Source: Aliigemmobacter aestuarii
Lineage (GTDB): Bacteria; Pseudomonadota; Alphaproteobacteria; Rhodobacterales; Rhodobacteraceae
Reading direction: 5' to 3'
Assembly (NCBI RefSeq): GCF_004799285.1
Contig: NZ_SSND01000001.1
Coordinates: forward strand, 1,488,001-1,552,000
DNA: 64,000 nucleotides
Part shown: positions 28,584-37,635 of the stretch, one piece after another
Numbering within the stretch: the stretch's first letter is position 1
Layout: each line of letters starts with the position of its first letter
The notes under the pieces: model-generated
Told to the model about the DNA's origin: nothing
What the model saw: only the letters and a program-made list of their open reading frames with translations
Database searches by the model: none
Program-made: the position numbers and the translations under genes

Positions 28584-30096
28584 TGTACTTCCCCGAAGGT
28601 TTCCGCATCGGCAGACGCATCACCTCCTGCTGCGTTTTCGCATCAAAGACGATCACCGCGCCATCATCCTCCCAGATCGACACCAGCGCATGGCTGCCAT
28701 CGCGGGTGAATTCGGTGTGGGCGACCGTCTTTCCCGGTTCGGGTGTCAGCACCTTGACCACTTCAAGGCTGTCCTTGTCGATCAGGTGCATCTGCCCCTT
28801 ATTCGGACCGGTGAAGACATCGGCCCAGATGTGCGGTGCGCCGGCATGGCTGCGCAGGAAGAAGCCGGGTCCCGATGTCTCGATGACCTTCAGCACCTCC
28901 CAGCTTTGCATGTCGATCACGCTGATCCGGCCTTCGTTCAGATGCGGGGTGGCCATGACGCGGCGGCCATCGCGAATCCAGCTGATGCCAGAACCCAGGT
29001 GCGGGATACCCGGAAGCGGCAGGGTCGCGATCTCACGTCCGACGTCCAGGTTGACGACCACACCGGTTTCGCCCGCGCGATTTGCGCCGATCAGGTTGCG
29101 GTAGTCGGGATCGAAAAAGAAGTCGTCCAGCGGCGCCGTGACCTCGATCCGGCGACGGGCGAACAGCCCCTCTTCGGCACCGAGGGCCTCTTTCATGCCG
29201 CTTTCGTGGCTGTGGACGAACCCTTCGTAGAAGGGACCGGCCTCGGGGTCGGTGGCCACTTCCCAGATTTCCGGCACGTCCTTCAGGGCCAGCACGAAAC
29301 TTTTCCGGCGCGGCGCCTGATAAACGGCCGACACGCGAGAGGGCGTTCCATCGCGGCCCGTGACCTTGACGACCTTCGCCACCGAAAGATCATCGGTCGA
29401 CAGGATGGTCAGCGTGGCGGGAAGATAGTTCGCGACAGCCAGCCATTGGCCGTCATGGCTCATAGCGATGTTGCGGCTGTTCAGGCCGGCGCGGACGCGG
29501 CCGACCTCCTGCAAGGACCAAAGATCGTATTTCTGCACCCAGCCATCACGCGACATCACGAAGATGAACCGCCCGTCGGGTGAAAACTTCGGCCCGCCAT
29601 GCACGGCATAGGGTGTCTCGAACCGGTCGAGCACGGCGAAGGTATCGCCATCGAGCACGCTGATGTGGCTGTCGCCGGTTTCCACGGCCAGGGTGATGTT
29701 CATCGGATCTGCGGTGAAGACCGGCGCTTCGGCTGGCGCGTAGTCCTCGTTCAGCGCCCGGGTGGCCATGATCGCGTCAACGTCCCAGGCCGGCAGTTCC
29801 GGCAACGGCGCCTGGACGTATTCTGCCACGGCGGCGATTTCCTCGGGCGAAAGCGTGCCCTTGAAGGCGGGCATCTGCGTCATCGCGCGGCCCTCGGCCA
29901 CGACAGCGATCAGCCGGTCGCCGGTCAGGCGGCCAAGGCTTTCGGGTATCAGCGCGGGCCCCGTCCCGCCCAGCCGGGATTCGGCATGGCACGAGGCGCA
30001 GAGATCGTTGTAGATCATCGCCCCATCGGGCGCGGCGATCGCCGCGGTCGCGATGAGCGACGCCAGAAGGCTAAATGAAGCGGTGCGCCGGATCAT
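28540..30096 (-). CDS. nirN: NirN, d1-heme-binding cytochrome c (dihydro-heme d1 dehydrogenase)
   Basis: The 518-residue periplasmic protein has a signal peptide (about 1-21), a cytochrome c domain with CASCH (C33, C36, H37) and a likely methionine ligand in [10 protein letters not shown], then an eight-bladed beta-propeller of the NirS type. The C-terminus [13 protein letters not shown]...GTSH is characteristic of NirN rather than NirS. NirN introduces the last double bond of heme d1 and hands it over to NirS. It is smaller than NirS (about 590) and last but one in the operon, and its start lies 26 bases inside nirJ. Confidence 0.85.
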   Translation of the reverse strand: MIRRTASFSLLASLIATAAIAAPDGAMIYNDLCASCHAESRLGGTGPALIPESLGRLTGDRLIAVVAEGRAMTQMPAFKGTLSPEEIAAVAEYVQAPLPELPAWDVDAIMATRALNEDYAPAEAPVFTADPMNITLAVETGDSHISVLDGDTFAVLDRFETPYAVHGGPKFSPDGRFIFVMSRDGWVQKYDLWSLQEVGRVRAGLNSRNIAMSHDGQWLAVANYLPATLTILSTDDLSVAKVVKVTGRDGTPSRVSAVYQAPRRKSFVLALKDVPEIWEVATDPEAGPFYEGFVHSHESGMKEALGAEEGLFARRRIEVTAPLDDFFFDPDYRNLIGANRAGETGVVVNLDVGREIATLPLPGIPHLGSGISWIRDGRRVMATPHLNEGRISVIDMQSWEVLKVIETSGPGFFLRSHAGAPHIWADVFTGPNKGQMHLIDKDSLEVVKVLTPEPGKTVAHTEFTRDGSHALVSIWEDDGAVIVFDAKTQQEVMRLPMRKPSGKYNVWNKITFEDGTSH

Positions 30097-31279
30097 GGCT
30101 TTTCCCCCGGAACGGCGTGACGGTGACGCGATCGGCCGCGGCCACGCCGATTTCGGAATTCGACAGGTAACAGGCCGGGTCTTCGGCCCAAGGGTCGCCG
30201 GTGACCTGAAGCGCCCGGATGCGGGTGTTGCCGCCGCAGATTTCCTTGAACGCGCAGGCCCCGCACCGGCCCTTCAGCGGGCGGGGACGCTGCCGCAGGG
30301 TGGCCAGCATCGGATCATCGCCCGTCCAGAGCGCCGAGAAGGGCGTCTTCTTGACGCTTCCGACGGTGTAGTCGGACCAATAGGTATCGGGATGCACATT
30401 GCCCTGCGGGTCGATGTTGGCCACGCCAAGCCCGCTGGAATTGCCGCCCCACGCCGCCAGATGGGCCCGCATGTGGGCGACCTTTCCGGCGTCGAAATTC
30501 CGTTCCGCCCAGTGCAGGAACCAGACCGCATCGGCATCGTTGTTACCGGTTACGATTTCCAGCGGATGCCCGCCCGACACCGCGGCCCAGGCACGGTCGA
30601 TCAGCTGATCCATCGCGTGCCGGGTGCGGGCATGGGCGGTATCCTCGCCCCGGTGCTTGTCGCCCCGGCCCGCATAGACCAGATGGGACAGATAGAACTT
30701 GTCCACGCCCTCGCTGTCGCAGAGGTCCAGCATCGCGGGCAGCATTTCGGCGTTGTCCTCGGTGATGGTGAAGCGAAGGCCCACCTTCACGCCCCGAGCC
30801 TTGCAGGCGCGCACCCCGGACAGCGCGTCATCGAAGGCACCTTCGACGCCGCGGAACCAGTCGTTCATGGCGCCGATGCCATCCAGCGAGATCCCGACAT
30901 AGTCGAACCCCAGATCGGCGATGCGATCGATGTTCTCGGCCACCCGCGTGCCGTTGGTCGACAGCGACAGGTGCCGGAAATCCAGTTCCCGCGCCCGCGT
31001 CGCAAGGTCGAAGAAGTCGAACCGCGACAGGGGCTCGCCCCCCGAAAGGATAAGGGCCGGGATGCCGAATTCCTTGAGGTCCTCCAGCACGCCCATCGCC
31101 TGTTCATGGCTCAACTCGCCGGGGAAATGCACATCGGCCGACGTGGTATAGCAGTGGCGGCAGCGCAGGTTGCAACGGCGCGTCAGGTTCCAGATCACCA
31201 CCGGTTTCACCGCGCCGCTGCGGCGGCGCACCGGGGTCGGATCGACCAGTTCGCGCATGTATTGTGTCAGGCGGAACAT
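30071..31279 (-). CDS. nirJ: Heme d1 biosynthesis radical SAM protein NirJ
   Basis: The 402-residue protein has the radical SAM cluster motif CNLRCRHC (C36, C40, C43), the GGEPL SAM-binding element, and a SPASM-like C-terminal cysteine set ([12 protein letters not shown], then a later CYL). NirJ replaces two propionate side chains of 12,18-didecarboxysiroheme by oxo groups on the way to heme d1, in the cytosol. It sits 3 bases after nirH and overlaps nirN by 26 bases. The length is normal for the family. Confidence 0.93.
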   Translation of the reverse strand: MFRLTQYMRELVDPTPVRRRSGAVKPVVIWNLTRRCNLRCRHCYTTSADVHFPGELSHEQAMGVLEDLKEFGIPALILSGGEPLSRFDFFDLATRARELDFRHLSLSTNGTRVAENIDRIADLGFDYVGISLDGIGAMNDWFRGVEGAFDDALSGVRACKARGVKVGLRFTITEDNAEMLPAMLDLCDSEGVDKFYLSHLVYAGRGDKHRGEDTAHARTRHAMDQLIDRAWAAVSGGHPLEIVTGNNDADAVWFLHWAERNFDAGKVAHMRAHLAAWGGNSSGLGVANIDPQGNVHPDTYWSDYTVGSVKKTPFSALWTGDDPMLATLRQRPRPLKGRCGACAFKEICGGNTRIRALQVTGDPWAEDPACYLSNSEIGVAAADRVTVTPFRGKSHDPAHRFI

Positions 31280-31282
31280 GTC

Positions 31283-31768
31283 TCAGCCCCCTTCGGAAAG
31301 GCGCATCCCGGTCTTCTTCAGGATGCGCGTGGAATAAAGAATGTCGGCCGCGCGGCAGGCAGCGCCCAGCAGCGCGGCGATCTCGGCGCGCTTTTCCTCG
31401 ACCTCGTCGCGGCTCGATCCGTGGATCATGGCGAACAGGTTGTAGGGCCATTCGGGCAGGCTGCGCGGACGCAGGTAGCAATGGCTGACGAAGGGCAGGT
31501 TGCCCACCGCCGCGCCCAGTTCCTCGGCCCGGTCGTCCGTGACGTCCCAGACGCTCATCCCGTTGGCGACCATGCCCAGGGCATAATGGTTCGGCGCAAG
31601 CGCGATCCGGCGGATCACGCCCGCGTCCTGCATCGCGTCCATCCGGTCCAGAACCTCGGCCTCGGTCAGGCCCAGCCAGCTTCCGACCTCGGCGAAGGGC
31701 CGGGGCGTCAGGGGCAGGCCGCTGGCCGTGGCGGTCAGGATGCGGCGGTCTGTGGAGTCGATTGTCAT
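31283..31768 (-). CDS. nirH: Siroheme decarboxylase subunit NirH
   Basis: The 161-residue protein has the AsnC/Lrp-like winged helix fold of the NirD/L/G/H family, with the ending ACRAADILYSTRILKKTGMRL. These proteins together decarboxylate siroheme to 12,18-didecarboxysiroheme. PEWPYNLFAMIHG is shared with the C-terminal half of NirDL here, which marks it as the L/H type. The ATG at 31768 overlaps the nirG stop as ATGA. A longer frame is spurious. Confidence 0.87.
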   Translation of the reverse strand: MTIDSTDRRILTATASGLPLTPRPFAEVGSWLGLTEAEVLDRMDAMQDAGVIRRIALAPNHYALGMVANGMSVWDVTDDRAEELGAAVGNLPFVSHCYLRPRSLPEWPYNLFAMIHGSSRDEVEEKRAEIAALLGAACRAADILYSTRILKKTGMRLSEGG

Positions 31769-32238
31769 GCGTCCACCCGGAAGCCGATGAAGAATTCTTT
31801 CAGTTTCGGGAAAAGATGGACGGTCAGCCCGGTTTCCCGCTCGATCTGCGCGGCAGTACGGGCAATCTGTTCGGGCCTTTCGCAGGCCAGCACGAACCAC
31901 ATGTTCAACCTGTGCGCCCGTTCATAATTGTGCGCGACCTCGGGATGGTCATTGACCAAAGTCACGACCTCGTCGAAGCGGTCGGCGGGAACGGCCATCG
32001 CGCAAAGGCAGAAGGCCCCACCCATCGCTGCGGCATCCAGGAACGGGCCAAAGCGGGTGATCGCGCCCAGTTCGCGCATGCGGGCGATCCGGGCGATCAC
32101 GTCATCCTCGGACAGGCCGGTTTCACGGGCGACGCGGGCAAAGGGCGCGGGCTCCATCGGCAGCCCGTCCTGCAGCAGGTTGATCAGCGCGCGATCCGAC
32201 GCATCAAGCGTATCGGGTGGAAGGGCAGTGCGACGCAT
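31765..32238 (-). CDS. nirG: Siroheme decarboxylase subunit NirG
   Basis: The 157-residue Lrp-fold protein starts MRRTALPPDTLDASDRAL and ends LFPKLKEFFIGFRVDA, the D/G type C-terminus of this family. It would act with the other nir decarboxylase subunits in the cytosol. The ATG at 32238 shares one base with the nirDL stop (TGATG), and its own stop overlaps nirH by 4 bases. These overlaps point to coupled translation and fixed subunit ratios. Confidence 0.87.
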   Translation of the reverse strand: MRRTALPPDTLDASDRALINLLQDGLPMEPAPFARVARETGLSEDDVIARIARMRELGAITRFGPFLDAAAMGGAFCLCAMAVPADRFDEVVTLVNDHPEVAHNYERAHRLNMWFVLACERPEQIARTAAQIERETGLTVHLFPKLKEFFIGFRVDA

Positions 32239-33218
32239 CAGGCGGCCTCCATCAATCGGGCCCCGGTCTGCTTGAAGCAGCGGGTGGAAAAGAGGACGCG
32301 GTGCCTCGCGCCCGCAAGTTCGGGAAGGGCGGCAGCGTCCTTCAGGACGGCCAGCGCCTGGTTGCGGGTCTGGCCGTGGATCATGCAATACAGCCGGTAT
32401 GGCCAGATGCCGGGCACGGGGCGGCGTTCATAGCACAGTGTGACGCCGGGAACGGCGGCCAGCGCAAGCCCCGCCGCTTCGATCGCGGTCTGGGGCAGAT
32501 CCCAGAGCACCATCGCGTTCGCCGTCCAGCCCAGGGCGCGGTGCCGGACGATCACGCCCAGACGGGTGATGATTCCCGCCTCTGTCAGCGTGGCGATCCG
32601 TTCGCAAAGATGGCGTTCGTCCATTTCCAGCTGGCGTGCCAGCGCAGCATAGGGTTCGGGTTCCAGCGGCAGGCCGCGCGAGAGGGCATGAAGAAGCGGG
32701 CGGTCGGCATCGGTCAGAACCGAAACATCGGCCCGGCGGGTGGCACCCATCGCCCGCGGCGGCCCCGCAAGGCGAAAACCGAGGTCGATGTTGAACGGCC
32801 GGACAAGCCGCAGGTCGATCACCCTCAGCCCTGTCCGCTTCTCGATCCGCGACAGGAGCGCATCAAGCCCCCGGGCATCGGGCGCGGTGGCGACGAACCA
32901 CAGGTTCCAGTCATCCTCGCGCAGATAGGAATGGTTCACCCCCGGCTCCGCACCCACCAGCGCGGCCAGATCCTCGATCCGGTCCTCGGGAATGGCCAGC
33001 GCGGCCAGCGTCGATACGCCCGCCGTGTTCGGGCGCACGGTGGCACCGACACGGGTGATCCGCCCGTCGGCCTGAAGGTGCTGCAGGCGCTGGATCGTTT
33101 CGGCCTCGGTCAGGCCAAGCGCCAGGCCGATGGCGGCGAAGGGGCGCGGCACAAGCGGAAGGTCGCGCTGGAACTCATCCAGCAGGCGCATGTCGGTGGG
33201 TTCAAGACGGTTTGCCAT
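32238..33218 (-). CDS. nirDL: Fused siroheme decarboxylase NirDL
   Basis: The 326-residue protein contains two NirD/L-type units in one chain. The first (1-150) ends ...LVRPFNIDLGFRLAG, the D/G type. The second (about 165-326) has PGIWPYRLYCMIHG and ends TRCFKQTGARLMEAA, the L/H type. Separate nirD and nirL genes occur in Pseudomonas, and fused NirDL is known in other bacteria. With nirG and nirH also present, four subunit-equivalents are encoded. The product removes the acetate side chains of siroheme. It lies 3 bases before nirF on the transcript. Confidence 0.88.
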   Translation of the reverse strand: MANRLEPTDMRLLDEFQRDLPLVPRPFAAIGLALGLTEAETIQRLQHLQADGRITRVGATVRPNTAGVSTLAALAIPEDRIEDLAALVGAEPGVNHSYLREDDWNLWFVATAPDARGLDALLSRIEKRTGLRVIDLRLVRPFNIDLGFRLAGPPRAMGATRRADVSVLTDADRPLLHALSRGLPLEPEPYAALARQLEMDERHLCERIATLTEAGIITRLGVIVRHRALGWTANAMVLWDLPQTAIEAAGLALAAVPGVTLCYERRPVPGIWPYRLYCMIHGQTRNQALAVLKDAAALPELAGARHRVLFSTRCFKQTGARLMEAA

Positions 33219-33221
33219 GGC

Positions 33222-34382
33222 CTAAAGCCCCGTCCGATGTGCGCGCGCGGTGAAGAAGATGCCCGAAGGCGCGTCGGCCTCGATCTCGGCCAGTTTCTCG
33301 CGACTGCGGGTGTCATAGATCAGCACACGGTTGTCGTCGCGGCTGGAAATCCAGACCTCGGCGCCGCGGGGTGCGAATTCCATGTGCAGGATCGCCTTGC
33401 CCGGGGTCAGTGTTTCCACCACTTCGCGCGTGCGGCTGTCGATCACCTGCACCACGTCATTCAGCGGCGTCGCAAAGTTGACCCAGACATAGGGGCTGGC
33501 GGGTTGGGCGATGATGAAGACAGGCTGGCCATGCACCTTTGTCCGGCCGGTTTCCTGAAGGCTTTCGCGATCCACCCAGAGGATTTCATGCTGGCCGACG
33601 GCTGGCAGGGCGAACTGGCCTTCGGTGAAGGCCCAACCCTGAAGATGCGGCATCTTGTAGACCGGCAGATCGTCGGATGTCTTGCCATAGTCCTTCAGGA
33701 ACTTCATCGGTTCGGGGGTTTCGTCCCAAAGGTCGAAGGCGGTCACGCCTTTCTCTCCGAACAGACCGATCAGATAGGTGTGGGCGTCGTCCGTCAGGAC
33801 AGCGTCGAACGGGTTGATCCCGGCATTCCCCAGAAGGGTGATGGCCGGCGTTTCGCCCGCGAAATCCCCCAGGAACACCTCGCCCGTGTCCCAGACCGTC
33901 CAGGCGAAACGCCGGCCCGGCACATCGACGAGGCCGATGGTCTTGCCCGCCGCGGGGATGTCGGCCAGCAGTTCCAGCGTATCGGCGTCGAACACCTTGA
34001 CCCCGCCGGGTTCATAATTCGACACGGCCACCAGCCGGCCATCGTCCGAAATCGCGCCGCCGATGGAGTTGCCCGCCTGGATCGTCCGCGCGACCACCTG
34101 ACGGGTCAGCATGTCGACCTTGGACAAGCCTCCGTCACGGCCAAAGACATAGGCGAATCGCTCGTCGGGGCTGTAGGTCATCGAGGCGTGGGACAGATCG
34201 CCCAGCCCCTCGACCCGACCGATCGCAGCCCGGTCCGACCGGTCCACGACCAGAAGGCTTCCGGTTGCGCGTTCGATGACAAGGCCCAGGTCCCCGGTGG
34301 CGATGGCGCTGTCCATCGCCCATCCCGACGGAGCCGTCGTGACAAGCATCAGGGCCAGAAGGGCGGCAAGCGGACGTTTCAC
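33222..34382 (-). CDS. nirF: Heme d1 biosynthesis protein NirF
   Basis: The 386-residue protein has a signal peptide (VKRPLAALLALMLVTTAPSG, start codon GTG) and a beta-propeller like the d1 domain of NirS, without a cytochrome domain. NirF is periplasmic and binds a late heme d1 precursor. I chose the GTG at 34382, because it has GGAGCC upstream and a GTGA overlap with nirC. The ATG at 34421 would lie inside nirC and add residues before the signal peptide. Confidence 0.9.
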   Translation of the reverse strand: MKRPLAALLALMLVTTAPSGWAMDSAIATGDLGLVIERATGSLLVVDRSDRAAIGRVEGLGDLSHASMTYSPDERFAYVFGRDGGLSKVDMLTRQVVARTIQAGNSIGGAISDDGRLVAVSNYEPGGVKVFDADTLELLADIPAAGKTIGLVDVPGRRFAWTVWDTGEVFLGDFAGETPAITLLGNAGINPFDAVLTDDAHTYLIGLFGEKGVTAFDLWDETPEPMKFLKDYGKTSDDLPVYKMPHLQGWAFTEGQFALPAVGQHEILWVDRESLQETGRTKVHGQPVFIIAQPASPYVWVNFATPLNDVVQVIDSRTREVVETLTPGKAILHMEFAPRGAEVWISSRDDNRVLIYDTRSREKLAEIEADAPSGIFFTARAHRTGL

Positions 34383-34702
34383 GGGGAAGGCTCCTTCGAT
34401 TTTAGATATTCGGCGATCCACAGCGCCTCGTCCTCGGTCAGAAGCGGGCGCCAGGGCGGCATTGCGGTGCCGGGGATGCCATCAAGGATGATCAGCGCGA
34501 GCACATCCGGATCAGCATGCACCAGCGCGTCGGCGGTCAGGGGGCGGCCCAGGCCGCCTTTCATCGTCAGGCCGTGGCACGATCCGCAATCCTGGATGAC
34601 CATGTGTTCAAGTGCGGCGGCACGTTCGGCAGGCACCTCGGCCCAAGCCGGGGCCAACCCCGCCAGAAGCACCGCAGGCAACAGGGCCGCAAGCCTAGGC
34701 AT
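34379..34702 (-). CDS. nirC: Small periplasmic cytochrome c NirC
   Basis: The 107-residue protein has a signal peptide (about 1-21), a single heme c motif CGSCH (C39, C42, H43) and a likely axial methionine in GTAMPPW. NirC-type cytochromes donate electrons to cd1 nitrite reductase or to NirF/NirN steps. It is second in the operon, overlaps nirE by 8 bases and overlaps nirF in a GTGA. Confidence 0.88.
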   Translation of the reverse strand: MPRLAALLPAVLLAGLAPAWAEVPAERAAALEHMVIQDCGSCHGLTMKGGLGRPLTADALVHADPDVLALIILDGIPGTAMPPWRPLLTEDEALWIAEYLKSKEPSP

Positions 34703-35480
34703 GGGCGGGCACCGTGTTGGCCAGGCCCTGCAGCATCGGGAAAGAGGCGTCGTGCAGGGTCACGACACGGCCGATGACGAACAGAACGGGCGCCTCCATG
34801 TCGGCCTCGGCCGCGGCGGCCGAGATCCCCGACAGGTCAGACACGATGCGGCGTTCGCGCGGTGTCGTCGCTGACGCGACCGCCATCACCGGCAGATCGG
34901 CCGACATCCCGTGCGCCATGAGCTGGCCGGTGATTTCGGCGATGTTCGCCGCGCCCATGTAGACGACCAGGGTCGTGTCCTCGCTGGCCAGCGAGGCCCA
35001 GTCCAGATCGAGCGGCACATCCTTCGCCCGGTGGCCGGTGACATAGCGCACGCCCGTCGCCAGCCCGCGATGCGTCAGCGGCACGCCGGTGGATGCCGCC
35101 GCACCCTGGGCCGAAGTGATGCCAGGCACATATTCGAAGGGCACTCCGGCCAGGCGGCAGGACATCGCCTCTTCGGACCCGCGCCCGAAGATCAGCGGAT
35201 CGCCGCCCTTCAGCCGCGCGACGGCAAGTCCCTGCCCGGCCAGATCGACCAGCAGATCGTTGATCTCGTCCTGTGGAACCTTGTGGCGCCGGGGCAGCTT
35301 GCCCACGTCGATCAGCCGCGTTCCCGCCGGAATGAGGGCCATGATCTCGGGTGAGACGAGGCGGTCATAGACCACCACATCGGCGCTTTGCATCAGCCGC
35401 AGCGCGCGCAGCGTCAGCAACTCGGGGTCTCCGGGCCCTGCGCCGATGAGATACACGCGACCCTGGCTTAGATCCTTCAT
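34695..35480 (-). CDS. nirE: Uroporphyrinogen-III C-methyltransferase (NirE)
   Basis: The 261-residue SUMT enzyme has the SAM-binding VYLIGAGPGDPELLTLRA near the start, VVYDRLVS, and the GGDPLIFGRGSEE motif. It makes precorrin-2, the entry to siroheme and heme d1. It is the first gene of the nir operon and has AGGAGACC before the ATG at 35480. A TTGAC-N4-GTTAA box is centred 64 bases upstream. In Paracoccus nirE follows nirS, but here no nirS precedes it. Confidence 0.9.
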   Translation of the reverse strand: MKDLSQGRVYLIGAGPGDPELLTLRALRLMQSADVVVYDRLVSPEIMALIPAGTRLIDVGKLPRRHKVPQDEINDLLVDLAGQGLAVARLKGGDPLIFGRGSEEAMSCRLAGVPFEYVPGITSAQGAAASTGVPLTHRGLATGVRYVTGHRAKDVPLDLDWASLASEDTTLVVYMGAANIAEITGQLMAHGMSADLPVMAVASATTPRERRIVSDLSGISAAAAEADMEAPVLFVIGRVVTLHDASFPMLQGLANTVPAHA

Positions 35481-35537
35481 GGCGGTCTCCTGGCTTCTTG
35501 TCATTTTCGACTCTGCCAAGACGGCCCCGACCCCACC

Positions 35538-35551
35538 TTGACTTTCGTTAA
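35538..35551 (-). promoter_or_regulatory. Nnr/FNR-type box upstream of nirE
   Basis: TTGAC-TTTC-GTTAA matches the TTGAC-N4-GTCAA consensus with one change and is centred 64 bases before the nirE ATG. With activator spacing of about -41.5 this would place transcription start roughly 23 bases before the ATG. Confidence 0.75.
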
Positions 35552-35675
35552 ATCATCACGATTTCCGTGATCTTTTCCGGCCTTCCGGTAACGCCTCGGG
35601 ACCATCGGAAAACCCGGACGAATACTCGTTGCATCAAGCGCTTGCCATTGGCTGACAGATTCCCGGAGCGATGGA

Positions 35676-35689
35676 TTGACTTTTGTCAA
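35676..35689 (+). promoter_or_regulatory. Perfect Nnr/FNR-type box upstream of nnrS
   Basis: TTGAC-TTTT-GTCAA is an exact palindromic match, 129 bases before the nnrS start. Family regulators (FNR, NNR, DNR) bind this sequence. Confidence 0.8.
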
Positions 35690-35818
35690 TTCATGTCGCG
35701 CCGACCTGCCGATGATGGGCCAGATGGAAGATCGAGTGCGCGGATAGCATCCCGACGCACCTGGTCAGGGCCGCCATCGAGCCGCCGCAGGGGGAATCCG
35801 CGCGAAAGGACGGAAACG

Positions 35819-37045
35819 ATGTTTGCAACGAGTCGGCGGATCCTGGGCGAGGGCTTTCGGTTCTTCTTTCTGGCGGCAGGGCTGTTTGCGATCTTTTCCA
35901 TGATCGTCTGGGAAGGATGGATCGCGATCCATGCGGCCGGGGGCATGGTCGAACTCAGGGCGGCGCAGGCCCCGCACCTCTGGCATGCGCACGAGATGAT
36001 CTTTGGCTACGGAACGGCGGCAGTGGCGGGGTTCTTGCTGACCGCCGTGCCGAACTGGACCGGCACGCAAGGCGCCCGCACCGCCTTTGTCACCGTGGCC
36101 GCGCTTTTGTGGCTGCTGGGGCGCCTTGCGATGTTCCTGTCTGCGGAATTGCCGCCTGTCGCCGTGGCACTGGCCGATCTGGCCTTCCTGCCGTTGCTGG
36201 GGGTCAAGATCCTTGCCCAGCTGGTGAAGCGGCCGAAACCGCAGAACATGATCTTTCTGGCGCTGATCGCCCTTTTGTGGGTCAACAACCTGCTGTGCCA
36301 CCTGGAATGGACAGGCCATGCGGATGACGGGGCATGGGCGGGCCTGCGCGGCGGGCTTCTGACACTTGCCGCGCTGATCGTGATCCTCGGGGGGCGCGTG
36401 ACGCCCGCCTTCACCCGCAACGCGATGCTGCGGACGGGGCGCGAGGATGGCCTGCCCGAGAACCCGCCCGCGCTGGCCACCGTTGCGATCGCCCCGACGG
36501 CGGCGCTGGCGCCGGGGTATCTGCTGGGCTTGCCGGACCCGATTCTGGCGGGGCTCGCGCTGATCGCGGGGCTGGCCGTGCTGGCCCGGCTGGCGCTGTG
36601 GCGTGGCGGCTGGACGTGGAACCAACCGATTCTGTGGTCGCTGCACCTGTCCTACGGGTTGAACGGGCTGGGGCTTGGGCTGCTGGGTCTTGCGGGTTTC
36701 GGGATCGGATCGGAAATCGCGGCGCTTCATGTGATCGGAATCGGCGGCGTGGGCGGCATGACGCTGGCCGTGATGTCGCGCGCCACGCTGGGGCACAGCG
36801 GGCGCGAACTGGTGGCGCCCGGTCCCGTTGCTGTGGCCTACGGATTGATTCCCTTGGCGGCGCTGGCCCGCTTTGCGGGATCAGCCTGGCCGGCGCTTTA
36901 CTATCCTGCGGTGCTGGCGGCGGGGGCGCTTTGGCTGGTGGCCTTCACGCTGTATCTGGCGGGTATGTGGCAGGTGTTCTGCAGCCCGCGACCACCCCGC
37001 ACGCCGGTCCATCCACCGCCGAAATCGACACCCCACCGGGCCTGA
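35819..37045 (+). CDS. nnrS: NnrS family heme-copper membrane protein
   Basis: The 408-residue protein has about 12 hydrophobic helices. The conserved WHAHEMIFGYG near the N-terminus and GGMTLAVMSRATLGHSG toward the C-terminus, both with histidines that may bind heme and copper, identify NnrS. The family protects cells under nitrosative stress and is induced with denitrification genes. The ATG at 35819 follows AAAGGACGG. A longer frame to 35567 crosses the regulatory region and has no similarity. A perfect TTGAC box lies upstream. Confidence 0.9.
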   Translation: MFATSRRILGEGFRFFFLAAGLFAIFSMIVWEGWIAIHAAGGMVELRAAQAPHLWHAHEMIFGYGTAAVAGFLLTAVPNWTGTQGARTAFVTVAALLWLLGRLAMFLSAELPPVAVALADLAFLPLLGVKILAQLVKRPKPQNMIFLALIALLWVNNLLCHLEWTGHADDGAWAGLRGGLLTLAALIVILGGRVTPAFTRNAMLRTGREDGLPENPPALATVAIAPTAALAPGYLLGLPDPILAGLALIAGLAVLARLALWRGGWTWNQPILWSLHLSYGLNGLGLGLLGLAGFGIGSEIAALHVIGIGGVGGMTLAVMSRATLGHSGRELVAPGPVAVAYGLIPLAALARFAGSAWPALYYPAVLAAGALWLVAFTLYLAGMWQVFCSPRPPRTPVHPPPKSTPHRA

Positions 37046-37091
37046 ACCAATGGCTGCGGCCAGCCAGTGGCGCGGGGCCCGAACACCTTGA

Positions 37092-37105
37092 TTGACTTTT
37101 GTTAA
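37092..37105 (+). promoter_or_regulatory. Nnr/FNR-type box upstream of norC
   Basis: TTGAC-TTTT-GTTAA, one change from the palindrome, is centred about 72 bases before the norC ATG. It is almost identical to the nirE and nnrS boxes, which supports shared control. Confidence 0.8.
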
Positions 37106-37170
37106 GGCTGATCACGTCCGCGCGAGGCACAGAGAGCAGACCATCAACCGCTCGGGGAAGGATAAGCGCG

Positions 37171-37623
37171 ATGCGCGAAGTCATGACCAAGAGCATGGCC
37201 CGGAATATCTTCTACGGCGGGTCACTGTTCTTCATAGCCATCTTCGTGGGCCTGGCGATCCACTCACACTACTACATCGTCAACGTATCGACGAACAAAG
37301 CCACGCTGACTGAAAGCGTGGCTGCCGGAAAACACATCTGGGAAAAGCATTCCTGCGTGAACTGCCACTCGCTGCTGGGTGAAGGCGCCTACTTCGCCCC
37401 GGAACTGGCAAACGTGATGACCCGCTGGGGCGTTCAGGACGATCCCGACGCCGCCTTCGAGGTTCTGAAAGGCTGGATGGATGCGATGCCTACGGGCATC
37501 GAGGGCCGCCGCCAGATGCCGAACTTCAACCTGACGGACGAGGAATACCGTCAGCTTGCCGACTTCCTGCTGTGGACGAACACGATCCGCGCGCAGGACT
37601 GGCCCCCGAATGACGCGGGCTGA
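37171..37623 (+). CDS. norC: Nitric oxide reductase cytochrome c subunit NorC
   Basis: The 150-residue protein has one N-terminal membrane anchor (about 12-30), followed by a periplasmic cytochrome c with CVNCH (C62, C65, H66) and probable axial methionine M116 in RRQMPNF. It passes electrons from periplasmic carriers to NorB. The ATG at 37171 with AAGGA upstream gives the known NorC length. norB follows 12 bases later. Confidence 0.96.
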   Translation: MREVMTKSMARNIFYGGSLFFIAIFVGLAIHSHYYIVNVSTNKATLTESVAAGKHIWEKHSCVNCHSLLGEGAYFAPELANVMTRWGVQDDPDAAFEVLKGWMDAMPTGIEGRRQMPNFNLTDEEYRQLADFLLWTNTIRAQDWPPNDAG

Positions 37624-37635
37624 GGAGAAAATGCC

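Larger units (their letters stand above)
35481..35818. other. Divergent regulatory region between nirE and nnrS
   Basis: This gene-free stretch of 338 bases holds two Nnr/FNR-type boxes, one near each flanking gene. No trace of nirS or of another coding segment is seen in it. Confidence 0.7.

Noticed and set aside
28540-30096. Reading this gene as NirS
   Set aside because: The product is about 75 residues shorter than NirS, it sits after nirJ where NirN is expected, and its C-terminal KYNVWNKIT...GTSH fits NirN.
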